Assembly (NCBI GenBank): GCA_958450365.1
Contig: CAUEEP010000736.1
Coordinates: 3,592,001 to 3,656,000 of the forward strand
Direction of reading: 5' to 3'
Origin: Mesorhabditis belari
Lineage: Eukaryota; Nematoda; Chromadorea; Rhabditida; Rhabditidae
Length of the DNA: 64,000 bases
A program made the position numbers and the translations under genes. Under the pieces are notes generated by a model. It was given only the letters and a program-made list of their open reading frames with translations, had not been told where the DNA came from and searched no databases. Position 1 is the stretch's first letter; every line of letters starts with the position of its first letter. Shown piece after piece: positions 1-11,305 of this stretch.

Positions 1-77
1 AATTGGAGATTCGAACCCACCACAAAAAAAACTAGATTAGTTCCGTAGACGATCGCACTATCCACTACACCACGAGA
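1..77 (-). pseudogene. Degenerate tRNA-like sequence
   Basis: Read on the minus strand it has a D-arm-like GTGTAGTGGATAGTGCGA, the segment CTACGGA that would put an ACG anticodon in a seven-base loop, and a T-loop GGTTCGAATC. The anticodon stem hardly pairs and a run of T interrupts the variable region, so it is not a working tRNA. A partial copy lies at 486-540, which suggests a dispersed tRNA-derived repeat. Confidence 0.4.
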
Positions 78-272
78 GCCGTGGTGAGAAAGCGCATAAA
101 CGATAAAGCGACCAAGAATGTAAAGGAAAAACTTGCAGGCCAAAAAGCTTTCATTTGCAAGCTATTTGGCAGAGTTTGTTTACAAGTTCGGAAACTCCAT
201 TCGATTTGCTAATTTCCATTTAAAAGCTGGAATCTTTAACTAAAAAAACTGAAGTTCTCTACCTAAAAGGCT

Positions 273-385
273 GATTTTCTAGTAAATGAAAGTAAATCGT
301 TTTCTAGTAAATCGGCCTTGTGTTTACTAGAAAACGATTTATTTTCATTTACTAGAAAACGATTTACTTTCATTTACTAGAAAAC
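273..385. repeat. Imperfect inverted repeat
   Basis: The phrase TTTACTAGAAAACGATTTA occurs in direct and inverted copies around a centre near 318, giving a long hairpin. No coding content or target duplication is evident. It may be the core of a small foldback element. Confidence 0.55.
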
Positions 386-485
386 AGTGTGTTTTGTTCA
401 TTTTGTTCTAGTTCTATTATGTGGGAAATAAGCAAAATATTATAAGAATTTGTAATCAGAAATCTCATTGTTAAAAATAAACAGT

Positions 486-540
486 TGGCAATTGGAGCTT
501 CGAACTCACCAACTAGATTAGTTCCGTAGACGGTTTCAAG
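486..540 (-). pseudogene. Partial tRNA-like repeat, second copy
   Basis: Shares ATTGGAG-TTCGAA-CTCACCA and ACTAGATTAGTTCCGTAGACG with the copy at 1-77 but lacks the D-arm side. It is a truncated relative of that copy, not a tRNA gene. Confidence 0.4.
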
Positions 541-544
541 ACTG

Positions 545-1240
545 ATCTCTCTAATCTCCATTGCCTTTACTACTGTATTCTTTTTTAAACTTTAAAGAAA
601 TGGGCTTTTTCTCACGATTTTATTAAAACTACTTTGTTTTACTGGTTTCTAATCAAAGTCCATTTTCAGCAATGGAATTTTTTTATAAATTTGTGAATTA
701 ATGAAGCCTTATCTCTTTGTACCACCATTACAAATTTGAAGAAACCCTATTATTTGTAAATATTTCCTTTTTTTCTGCTACAATTTGATTACCAGAAATC
801 CTCTCTTTTTTGTCATAAGTCGGCCCGAAAAAATTCGAGAAATGATCTGAAATTTGATAGGGTTTCACAAGTGGAAAGGGGGAAAAGTAGTAGAAAAATA
901 CTTTTCACCCAAAAAATTTCGGGTTTTCGGTTTGATAAAATTTCAGCAGAAATGTGATAGGATAAAGTAGAATTGCCATTTTAAAATAAAAATAAATAAA
1001 GATAAAGTTGAATTGCCATTTTAAAAACAAGAGCTATTCCAGAGAATTTACTTTAAATTTAAAGCTCCATCTGCAGACAATCACACCTAGAACTCAACGC
1101 AATTGTACTTTTAAAAGTTTAAACTCGATTTAATTTACTTGAAAAATGATATAAATCTGTTTAAAATCGTTTAGAATCAAGTTTTACCTGTAAAATTTTA
1201 CATTTAAATAATAGCCTGAACAAATTGAACTCTAATAGCT
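545..1240. other. Gene-free stretch
   Basis: AT-rich sequence with stops in all frames. A short direct repeat (AAAGATAAAGTTGAATTGCCATTTTAAAA-like, near 963 and 995) is the only structure seen. I see no exon with credible splice sites. Confidence 0.5.
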
Positions 1241-1242
1241 TT

Positions 1243-2960
1243 CTCTGGTTCAGAATAGCTTTGAGCTTCTATTTATATCGAATTGATTCCGTTTAATTTT
1301 TAGCTCTTTAAGGAATTGTGGTCCTTTTTCGAACAAAGAAATCAACTCTGTGACTTCAGCTTTTAGGATTACTATGCGAACTGTAAAATTCTTTTCATAG
1401 CATCTTCTTATATCTTTTTTTTGATCTATTATATTAGTGAGTGATTTTCTAAGCTTTGCACTACTTTAACTACTTTAACATGACTCAACGCTACTACTTT
1501 GACATTAGTTCTAACCGGGGTTATTATTATTTAGTGAGTAAGCAAGCCAAAACCAGACCAGAAGCCTAAATAGCGATTTGAACTGTAAAATTCAAAATAA
1601 CTGAGCCTAAGCCTAAGCCAAGCCTGAGCCAAGCCTAAGCCAGGCCTAAGCCAAGCCTGAGCCAAGCCTAAGCCAGGCCTAAGCCAAGCCTGAGCCAAGC
1701 CTAAGCCAAGCCTGAGTCAAGTCTGAACCAAGCCTGAGCCAAGCCTAAGCCAGGCCTAAGCCAAGCCTGAGAAATTTTTTGGCAGATTCGACTCTCTGTA
1801 GTTTTCTCGCTGGTTCAGAATAGCTTTGAGCTTCTATTTATATCGAATTTGGCTTGATTCCGTTTAATTTTTAGCTCTTTAAGGAATTGTGGTCCTTTTT
1901 CGAACAAAGAAATCAACTCTGTGACTTCAGCTTTTAGGATTACTCTTGCTGAACTGTAAAATACTCTAATTTCATTTTAAAATTTCTCAATTGTACTCTT
2001 TATAAACCTAAAAATCCAAAAACTGAAAAAAATGAAATCAAATCAAGTTTTTAATGCTTTATCAAATTGCAATGAAATTAATAAGTGTTCCCGTAATCAC
2101 GTTTTGTCAAGAATCCACTTTTCATCCTTTAAAAAGTTTTCGGAAACAAAATTTTCAGTAAAAACATTAAAATTCCAAGAATGAGACAAACCGTGATTTC
2201 TTTTTGCAACGAAATTTGGAGATAACGATAAGGAAAATGACTTTTTCGTTCGACGAATTGAAACTTTGCCCTTTCGCTAGCAAAGCTTTAAAAGTATATT
2301 TAAATGAAAAGCTTTCAACAGTTTATAGAAGGCTTTCATCCAAAATTCTTAGATTTGTTACGAGAATTTCTCATCATTACCGTATTTTTATCGGATTTGG
2401 AGTTGCTCACACAGTTTATAGTTGCGAAAAGAAAACAGCGGCTTTTCTCTGCGCTCAAAAAGGAACTTCTTGTACTCATTTCATCGGCTTTTCCCCCATA
2501 TCTATTTTAATCTTTACCTCTTTTTTCATCTCAAAAAAGCCTTTTTCTGACAGTATTTTCTCTCATATGAGAGAGGAAATTTGTCTAGATTGAGAAGAGC
2601 TGAGGCTTTGTGGGTGGATAAGAGAATTTCAAGAAATTTTTAGGCAAATTAGACTATCTGTAGTTTTCTCGCTGGTTCAGAATTGCTTTGAGCTTCTGTT
2701 TATATCGAAATTGGCTTGATTTCGTTTAATTTTTAGCTCTTTAAGGAATTGTGGTCCTTTTTCGAACAAAGAAATCAACTCTGTGACTTCAGCTTTTAGG
2801 ATTACTATGCGAACTGTAAAATTCTTTTCATAGCATCTTCTTGTCTTTTTTTTGATCTATTATATTAGTGATAGATTTTCTAAGCTTTACACTACTTTGA
2901 CTACTTTAACATTACCTAACACTACTACTTTAACATTAGCTCTAACCAGGGTTATTGCTA
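1243..2960. repeat. Dispersed repeat, three copies
   Basis: The same block, beginning near GGTTCAGAATAGCTTTGAGC and passing through TTTTCGAACAAAGAAATC, occurs at about 1245-1540, 1805-1960 and 2660-2970. The first and third copies extend to the telomere-like repeats that follow them, so block plus repeat probably moved or was duplicated together. The stretch at 2204-2593 between copies two and three is open in one frame for 129 codons, but I recognise no domain. Confidence 0.7.
1596..1775. repeat. Telomere-like interstitial repeat 1
   Basis: Array of GCCTAA, GCCAA, GCCTGA and GCCAG units. GCCTAA is the complement of the nematode telomere unit TTAGGC. The units are degenerate and mixed with 5-mers, so this is an old interstitial tract or a minisatellite evolved from one, not a chromosome end. 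Confidence 0.65.
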
Positions 2961-3019
2961 TTTACCTGGTCAAGCAAGCCATAACCAGACCAGAAGCCTA
3001 AATAGCGATTTGAACTGTA

Positions 3020-3252
3020 AAATTCAAAATAACTGAGCCTAAGCTTAAGCCCGGCCTGAGCCAAACCTAAGCCAGGCCTAAGTCAGGCCTAAGCCAGGCC
3101 TAAGCCAGACCTAAGCCAGACCTAAGCCAGGCCTAAGCCAGACCTAAGCCAGACCTAAGCCAAGTCTAAACCAAGCCTAAGCCAAGCCAAGCCTAAGGCT
3201 TGATTTAGGCTTGGCTCAGGCTTGGCTCAGGCTTAGGCTCAGTTATTTTGAA
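3020..3252. repeat. Telomere-like repeat 2 with inverted ends
   Basis: GCCTAA-rich array (about 3038-3195) that turns over into TTAGGC-rich sequence (about 3196-3240). The outer edges are inverted copies of each other: TTCAAAATAACTGAGCCTAA at the left and its complement at the right. The array therefore sits inside a hairpin. Confidence 0.65.
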
Positions 3253-3941
3253 CTAGGCCAGGCCTGTCTTGACCTGTCTTGGTTTTGGACCTAACTCTTA
3301 AAGACTTTAAACACACTTGACTATGAGCTGGACTCTGGCCTAATTTGCAGCTCTGTTCCTGCTGCTAACTTTAATAACAAAATAATCCCAAACCCAGCTG
3401 ATTCAAGACCAAAATCTGAAAACAAAACTATCCCATTTTGCGCACAATTTTTTTCACCTTTTTAAATTTCCTGTTTGCGTGAAAATTCCAATGAAATTTT
3501 CAACTTTATGCGTGTCACATTGTAGATTTTTCCGGTTTTTTTTCTCAATTCGTCTATTTTGTCACTACTCGAAATTTCCGTTTAAATTTCCGTTACTCCT
3601 CCATTGAATCATCATTTTTTTTCAGTCCAAATAACTCTCATTCATTCATTTTATCGTTTTTGATTTTGTTTTTTGTGACGGTAGAATAATTTTTAAGATC
3701 CACGAACATTTATCAGTTATCAGAATATCTCATATCCGGTAGAGCAAAGAATAGATGCTTTTTTAAGCATCTAAAATTAGCTTTTAGATTATTTCCTCTT
3801 TAACTTTCACGTTTTTGTCTCAATCAATCATTTTATTTCATCATTTCTTTAATCTTTGTCTTGTTCAAATCTGTATCTTGTTCAATTTCAGTTTTATGCT
3901 TAAAATTTGATTAAAATTTCAATCTCTAGATGTCTTTTATA
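3253..3941. other. Gene-free stretch
   Basis: T-rich sequence with no ORF, splice-site cluster or repeat that I can support. Confidence 0.5.
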
Positions 3942-4797
3942 TTGGGTTGGTCAATTGAAAACTGCGGGGCTTTGAACTAAAATTTATTGAACATAAAACC
4001 ATCAATTCATTCCAAATAATTTCCATTATTATTGACGACTTCTGCCCATTCTACAGGCAATTTGCGGATTCCTCTTTCGTAGTAGGATTTTCGTTTTGAA
4101 TCGAAAAACTTTCAAAGCCAATTTTTGACTGCTTCTTCCGAATCGAAGTGTTCTCCCGCAAGCTCATTACTCATGATCCGGAATAAATAGTAATCAAAAG
4201 GGGCGAGGTCCGGACTGTATGGGGAATGCGCCAAAAGTTCCCAAACGAGGCTATTTATTTTAGAGCGCGTCAGTTTTGCAACATGAGGGCGCGTTGTCGT
4301 GGATGAGAACGATCTTTGACTTGGAGGGCCTATTCTTCTTCAGACTCATTAGTCATGATCCAGAACTTCCCAACTGTTCACTGTATTTGATCGCATTAAC
4401 GGTCGTCTTGCTATCCAGCAACTCCCAGTACAAGTGTGTGAGACAAGTGTGAGACTCAAAAATGGAGGACTGGAGATGTCCCAGTTTGAGCACTTTCTTT
4501 AAAAGAAACCCATTTTGGTGTCAATAGAAAAGTTGTAGAGAATCAAAAATTAGGCTTATAGCCAAATTTCCAAAAAGATACACTTAGTAGTTTCGCTTAA
4601 AATGCAAGTTTTGTGAAAATTCGTAAATTTGGCATTTCTTGAAAACCAGTTTTTGAATCGTTCTGAAAATTTGGATATAAGCTTAATTTTTGATTCTCTA
4701 CAACTTTTCCATTGACACCAAAATGGGTTTCTTTTGAAGAAAGTGCTCAAACTGTCACATATGACAATAGCCGGCAGTTTTCAATTCACCAACCCAA
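3942..4797 (-). mobile_element. Decayed mariner element A
   Basis: Ends are TTGGGTTGGTCAATTGAAAA and its inverted partner at 4770-4797, each next to TA, the mariner target. On the minus strand the sequence reads the C-terminal transposase region: a HDNAPS motif, then SPYSPDLAPFDYY (the third catalytic Asp of DD34D mariners) and a C-terminal WAEVVNNNGNYF, across stops and frame changes. Internally, 4490-4745 is a palindrome around AGAGAATCAAAAATTA. Non-functional. Confidence 0.85.
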
Positions 4798-5609
4798 TAG
4801 TTTCTTTGTTTAAATTAAGCTGCAAAAAGCAAAATCTTTCAAGGTTTTCTTATCTTTTAACCCTTAAAGCTCTTAAAAGCTTGAAATGAGCTTGCAAGTT
4901 TTATCACTGTCACACAATAGTTGACAGCTTCAAACAGCCTCTCAAAACTTATCATCATATACAACTAATAGCCTACAACTCTATAAATCTGTAAATTCAT
5001 TCTTATTGCAGTTGTTCTATAGCAGTTCAACTCTTATTGGAGTAAACCGATGCCGGTCCTCAACTCCCAGATCATTCCTCATTCACTTTTATGTGCTCAA
5101 CTTTTTCTTCTTGCCATTCAAAAGCCATATAGTTGCAAAATCAAAGCTTTAGAAGTCTTTGAAGCCATACTTTCATCAGTACTTTCATCAGTACTTTCAT
5201 TTCCCATTCCAATCCCCCAGCTGTTCTCTATTCACCAAATTCCCATCCCCTTTTGGCGACTTTTAATCGTCAATATTTGCTCTTCTTCTTTGTGACCCGG
5301 AAACGTCAGCATTCGAAGATTTAATTCAACGTTTTCTAGTCTATAGTCTCTCCATTGTTTCATTAAAAAGATTTTCATATACTTTGTTATTTGTCCATTA
5401 TTCTCTTGACCGAAAATGGCGTGAATCCTTATATCCATATCTTTTTGCCACATTTATATTCTTTTTCCACATCTTTGCTACAAAATATCAAAGACATCAT
5501 ATAAGCATTGTTTTTCTTTATTGCTTTTTCTTGTTGCTAAAACCATAATATTTGTAAGAGTAAAGCTTTAAAAGCTAAAATAACAGCGATATATTAGCTT
5601 CCGAATCTA
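4798..5609. other. Spacer between two inverted mariner copies
   Basis: Holds only short overlapping ORFs on both strands and a small tandem repeat (TCAGTACTTTCA, near 5178). No recognisable domain. It would form the loop if the flanking elements paired. Confidence 0.45.
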
Positions 5610-6291
5610 TTGGGTTGGTGAATTGAAAACTGCGGGCTATTGTCATATGTGACACTTTTTTCAAAAGAAACCCATTTTGGGGTCAATGGAAAAGTTGTAG
5701 AGAATCAAAAATTAAGCTTATATCCAAATTTTCAGAACGATTCAAAAACTGGTTTTCAAGAAATGCCAAATTTACGAATTTTCACAAAACTTGCATTTTA
5801 AGCGAAACTACTAAGTGTATCTTTTTGGAAATTTGGCTATGAGCCTAATTTTTGATTCTCTACAACTTTTCTATTGACACCAAAATGGGTTTCTTTTGAA
5901 GAAAGTGCTCAAACTGGGACATCTCCAGTCCATGGGGAGCGCGTCCTGATGTTGCACAATTGACTCGCTCTAAAATAAATAGCCTTGTTTGGGAACTTTT
6001 GGCGCATTCCCCATACAGTCCGGACCTCGCCCCTTTTGATTACTATTTATTCCGGATCATGAGTAATGAGCTTGCGGGAGAACACTTCGATTCGGAAGAA
6101 GCAGTCAAAAATTGGCTTTGAAAGTTTTTCGATTCAAAACCAAAATCCTACTACGAAAGAGGAATCCGCAAATTGCCTGTAAAATGGGCAGAAGTCGTCA
6201 ATAATAATGGAAATTATTTGGAATGAATTGATGGTTTTATGTTGAATAAATTTTAGTTCAAAGTCCGGCAGTTTTCAATTCACCAACTCAA
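5610..6291 (+). mobile_element. Decayed mariner element B, inverted to A
   Basis: Has the same TTGGGTTGGTGAATTGAAAA ends with flanking TA, and the same transposase remnant, now on the plus strand (HSPYSPDLAP near 6005-6035). It is close in sequence to element A but reversed, and lacks part of A's left region. Stops and frame changes disable it. Confidence 0.85.
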
Positions 6292-7482
6292 TAGTTAAAT
6301 GCTTTTTATTATTCTTTCTCTTTCTCCATCTGATCCAGTCATCTAAATCTTGATTTGTCTTTATTTTCCTTTTCAATTCTTTCAAAGATGTACTTTATAA
6401 TCAACTTTAGAAACATACTCTTTCTAGCACACTTAACCAATCATTCTTCATCATTCTTCATCATTCTTCAACAAATTTAGACTCAAAACAAGACTCTGTA
6501 ACCGTGAAAATCTCATTTTCCATTAAGAATCAAACAGAAATCTTCAGATAAAGATAGAATGAAAGTTGAGGATACTAAAAAGAATGTGTTTTCATTCTTT
6601 AAACACAAAGTAGAGAGCTCGTCAACACATTTATAGCTTTCTCCCCAATCTAAAGCATTTTTTGGCTTGAAAATGTCAAGTACAAGTTCAAGCGATTCAA
6701 AAGAAATTCATTTCTAGAAAATCACCTTTCTTTCTTTTTATTCGGCTTTATATTCTCCAAAATACAAAAAAAAAACCCAAACTTTCAATCAGGTGCATTT
6801 TTTTTGCTCGAGAATCGTCACAAATTCAAATACAGACTCTCGAAAATGATTCCAAAAAGATTCGGTTTTCAATTCACATTCAATTCCACCAAAAATTTTC
6901 TTTCTTTATCTCTTTCATTGTTTCATTCTTTATCTCAATACCGTCACTTTTTTCAACGCAAAACTCAAAGATAAGCAAAAATTTCTTTGACGTCTTAATC
7001 TCTTCTATAAAAAGCATGCTTGCTTTTCTCAAAAAAAATCCAAATAACTTAGTCTTCAAAATGAGAAAATCTGTATTGTTTTGAAAATCCTTTTTCTTTT
7101 TTAGTCTATTTTTTGATCTCAGATCTTGATGAAAAAAAATATAGCCAGACTTAGACTAAAGAAGTCTTTTGTTCAACCAAAGAATGATCGATTAAAGGTC
7201 CGGAAAGTTTTCTATTAGAAAACTAGAAAAGATGTGTACCAGGAAGCCTTTTATCTGCAAGCTCTTTCGTGAATTGTGAAAAGAATCAATCTCAAAAAGA
7301 TTCATCGCTTTTTGAACTCTGCAAACTTTTCACGAAACTACATCAATTATTTAACTATATAAGACGCATTATAAAGAGTCAGAGAAATTCTGAGTTCAGT
7401 CTGCTCACAGTTTCCTAGGTATTGATATTTCATTAATTGCTGGATTCACCTTTGAGGTTATTTTGCTTTGCTTTGAGTTTAT
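6292..7482. other. Gene-free stretch, possible promoter near 7350
   Basis: AT-rich, no exon seen. At 7350-7400 there is TATATAAGACGC followed about 35 bp later by TTCAGTCTG, a TATA/initiator-like arrangement just before the minisatellite. There is no ORF after it, so this is only a pattern match. Confidence 0.3.
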
Positions 7483-7920
7483 GCTTAGAAAGCTGGTTGG
7501 CTTAGAAAGCTGGTTGGCTTAGAAAGCTGGTTGGCTTAGAAAGCTGGTTGGCTTAGAAAGCTGGTTGGCTTAGAAAGCTGGTTGGCTTAGAGCTGGTTGG
7601 CTAGAAGCTGTTGGCTTAGAAAGCTGGTTGGCTGAAAGCTGGTTGGCAGAAAGCTGGTTGGCTAGAAGCTGGTTGGCTAGAAGCTGGTTGGCTAGAAGCT
7701 GGTTGGCTTAGAGCTGGTTGCAGAAGCTGGTTGGCTGGCTGGTTGGCTAGAAGCTGGTTGGCTTAGAAAGCTGGTTGGCTAAAGCTGGTTGGCTTAGAAA
7801 GCTGGTTGGCTTAGAAAGCTGGTTGGCTTAGAAAGCTGGTTGGCTTAGAAAGCTGGTTGGCTTAGAAAGCTGGTTGGCTTAGAAAGCTGGTTGGCTTAGA
7901 AAGCTGGTTGGCTTAGAAAG
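7483..7920. repeat. 17-bp minisatellite
   Basis: About 25 copies of CTTAGAAAGCTGGTTGG. Outer units are identical; central units (about 7590-7790) carry small deletions. A reversed piece of the same unit lies at 7985-8020. The identical edges suggest recent unequal exchange. Confidence 0.9.
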
Positions 7921-9030
7921 CAACTTACCTGCTTTGCAAATCAACTAATCAGCTTTTTGACATAATCAACTTCTCTTACCGATTCTCTAAGCCAACCAGC
8001 TTTCTAAGCCAGCCAACATTTAAAAGTCTTCAAGTTAAAACCAAGTTCAAGTTAAAAACAAGATGCTGGAGTGCTGTTCTAGCAATGATACGTTTACATT
8101 CTTGAAGTTAAAGTTAAAAGTAAAGTTAAAGAAAAAGATCAATTTAAAGCTCAACTCTAATCGGTAAGAGAAGTTGTTTATGTCAAAAAGCTGATTAGTT
8201 GTTTAGCATTTCTTTACATTTTTTAATACAAAGTACCCAAATTCACACACAATCAAATTCAATAAACGAAAGAAACAAAAATCCCCAAAATTCCTGAATC
8301 ATTCAATAGATTCGCATAATAAATCTTAATCTATTAACTTAAAACTCAAAAAACATCATAAAAACAATAATGAATCATTTCTATTCTTTTCTTTTTAACG
8401 TTAATGTTTCAAAAACTTAATCATTCCTTTATTTCTTAGTCACAATTGTTTATCGAAAAGCTTTTACTTTCTATTTTCTTGATAATCCAATTTTTTCTCA
8501 TCCTTGAGATCAAAAATCTCAAATTTTACTTTCTTTTAATTTAATAAAACAAAAAAAATTTACATTCTATTTCATTTTATTTCAATTTTCTTTCCAATTT
8601 TCTTTCCAAATTTGTGGGGGTGGTTCAAGCATTTTCCCCTCTCTTTTTCTGCAAAAAAAACACCACCAATTTCACAATTCCCTGTTGATTTTTCCGAGAA
8701 TATTCAGCTTTTTATCTCTTCAACATTACACTAATAAGATTATAATGAAAATCTCTTTATTAAATTTCTCTTTCCAACTCACCCGGGATTTAGAAAAAAT
8801 GCGTAAATCGCCAAATTCTTTTCGCATCACTTTTTTTTTTTGTTGTCACTTTTCGTGGGTTTAAATTGGCTAACTTCTACAGTAATTTCAATTGATTTTT
8901 TCTTTGAAATCTTTATCTTTTATCAGATTATCTGATACATTTTCTCTTTTCATCAATCTGAAGTCATGAATGGTTATGAATGAATCGATTTGTCTTCACC
9001 AAGTTCTAGAAGCTAACAGGTCTTGATACC
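7921..9030. other. Gene-free stretch
   Basis: Very AT-rich; only the reversed minisatellite fragment at 7985-8020 and an inverted echo of 7940-7985 at 8157-8200 (CGGTAAGAGAAGTTG) stand out. No exon supported. Confidence 0.5.
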
Positions 9031-9788
9031 TACCGTAAATACTGTAATAGTACCCCACCCCCATAATGACGGTGCGGAGTGTTGCGTAGTCTAGCTTTGA
9101 ACGAGTTTCTCTCGACACTGGTTTATGCTACAATGCGCGCTTAGGTATCATAAAATAGCCCTGAATTTCAGCTATTTTTTGATACCAAAGACGCATTTTT
9201 GAAAGTACGAGCGCTTTGCAAAAAATGAAATACTAAAAAAACTTTTGCGACTACGCGACTGTACGAGGGCGGTGGGGTACTATTACAGTATTTACGGTAG
9301 TTTATTGAAAACTTGGTCTAGAAACAACCCTAGGCATAGAGATTTTAAAAAACAAATTTCCGGTAAATACTTTAAAATGTCACCCCATCGTACTAACTTC
9401 TTTTTAGAAAATCATTTTTTTTCTCAGCCGCTAGATCCCTCCCAACTACACTTTTAATACCAAAAAATACTAGATTTCAAGGGTTATCATTTGACATCGT
9501 GTAGCACACTGTAGCTTAAAGCAACACTGAGAACAGGGCGTTCAAAGTTAGACTGTACCTCCATCATTATGGAGAGTCTAGCTTTGAACGAGTTTTTCTT
9601 GACACTGGTTTATGCTACAATGCGCGCTTAGGTATCATAAAATAGCCCTGAATTTCAGCTATTTTTTGATATCAAAGACGCATTTTTTTAAAGTACGGGT
9701 GCTTTGCAAAAAATGAAATACTAAAAAACTTTTGCGACGACGCGACTGTACGGTAGGGCGGTGGGGTACTATTACAGTATTTATGGTA
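9031..9788. mobile_element. TACCGTAAATACTG MITE, composite copy
   Basis: A unit of about 265 bp (9031-9299) starts TACCGTAAATACTGTAATAG and ends with its complement TATTACAGTATTTACGGTA. A 260-bp linker (TTATTGAAAACTTGGTCTAG onward) and a second, shorter unit (about 9570-9788) follow. Inside each unit, AGCCCTGAATTTCAGCTATT forms a small hairpin. Other copies: 30979-31720, 34762-35297, 44968-45235, 53716-53983, 54801-55069. No coding capacity; a non-autonomous inverted-repeat element. Confidence 0.85.
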
Positions 9789-10659
9789 AATTTTCTTTCA
9801 TTGACCAGCATCGTCACTCCACAAAATAATGATCATTGACTTTCAAGAGTTATGCTTAAGTTAAGAGTTTGAAGTCCTGTTATGGCGCTAGGCAGTTTGG
9901 TTTAGGTTAGGGTTTCAATAGGATTTATTTCTGTATTTTGATTGATTGAATTAGTTGAATAAACCAGTGTATACTTTCATTTCGAGCTTCGTATTGGTTT
10001 GATTTGATTTTTTCGAATCGTGCTAATTCTTTGCTTTGCTCTTTGCCGACTTCCCTACGGACAAGTCTTTGAATCTAAATTCTTGGCTTTTCAAAAACAA
10101 ATGAATCAGAAATTCTCGGCTTTTCAAAAGAAAATGAATCAAAATCCCGGGCTTTTTGAAATAAAAATGAATCAAAAATTCTTGCTTTCAGCTTTGCTGA
10201 TCGTTTCAGGCTTGATTATTCAGCTAGTTTTGGTTTAAAGGAATGTAGAATTTGTAGTAACAATACAGCCATATTTAGGGCAAAAATTGTTCCAAGAATT
10301 CGGGAATAGTGATGCAAAAAGCGGCGAAATCGGCTCATTCGCTCATTCGCTCGCTGCTTTTTTCCCTTTACGGAAAGGAAAGCCTTTTTATACTAGAGCG
10401 GTTTACCAGATTGAGAGTGATTACGGTGCTGCACAAAGAACACCTCTTCACTCATTTACTGATTTCTCCTTGCTTTATAAATGGTATAAAAAGATATTCA
10501 GACGTGAATTTGTACCCGGAGGTTTTCACGGTCGGAGAATTGATTGAAGATATTTAATTGATTTAATTGAGTTAAAACAATTAGAACTTGGATTTAATTG
10601 ATTTAAACTTTTCGAAGAAGTTGTTTACAGTGCTTAACAAAGCTTTATTGTTCAATGAT
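9789..10659. other. Short ORFs of unknown meaning
   Basis: Overlapping ORFs of 72-86 codons occur at 10020-10238 and 10287-10557. The first contains a 36-bp repeat (TTTTCAAAAACAAATGAATC-like) about three times. I recognise nothing in them and no splice sites link them, so I do not call a gene. Confidence 0.35.
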
Positions 10660-10820
10660 TTATTGATTTGTTCAGCAAAGCTTTGATTTGTTCAGTAAAG
10701 CTTTGATTTGTTCAGCAAGCTTTGATTTTTTTCAGCAAAGCTTTGATTTTTTCAGCAAAGCTTTGATTTACTCAGCAAAACTTTGATTTCTTCTGCAAAG
10801 CTTTGATTTGTTCAGCAAAG
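10660..10820. repeat. 20-bp tandem repeat
   Basis: About seven imperfect copies of TTTGTTCAGCAAAGCTTTGA, with single-base changes and a few length variants. Noncoding. Confidence 0.8.
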
Positions 10821-11290
10821 AACACAAAACCCAATCGCTAGGTTCTTTCTTGTTGTTGAAAATCAATAACATTCAAATCTTGATCAAGTGTAAGCTGGTA
10901 AATCAATTAATTCAATAATTTGTTCAAAAAATTTCAAGAACTACTTCTGATTTATTTCTAAAATTAGTTTTAATTCTTCTAATTGAGACAATGCTCAGCT
11001 CATTCAGGAATTTTTTAAAAAAAAACCTTTACAAATCTCAAGAATGCTTTCTATTTCGTGCACTTACCTATCAAAACATTACTTTTTCTTGTCCTCATTT
11101 TCTTGTCTTCAAATCTTCATTGTCTAGTCTCCAACAGATCACAAGATTCACCCAAAAATATAGTCAAAATTTGTGTTTTTCCTTCCTTTCACCGTCCACA
11201 AATCTTTTGTTTTCATTTTCTCATTTCTCACTTTTTTTTAATCCTTTATTTTACTAAACTTTTTTTTCTTCTATATTCACAAAAAAAAAT

Positions 11291-11296
11291 TTGCAG
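11291..11296 (+). promoter_or_regulatory. Probable SL trans-splice acceptor
   Basis: TTGCAG after a long T/A tract, nine bases before the ATG at 11306, with no partner donor upstream in the same ORF. In nematodes such an orphan acceptor before a start codon usually receives the spliced leader. Confidence 0.55.
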
Positions 11297-11305
11297 AAGG
11301 ATCGA

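Noticed and set aside
2204..2593. 129-codon ORF
   Set aside because: No recognised motif, sits between copies of a dispersed repeat, and an overlapping frame is also open; not called as a gene.
7483..7920. CRISPR-like array
   Set aside because: Units are contiguous without unique spacers, and the DNA is eukaryotic; it is a minisatellite. The same applies to the other arrays.
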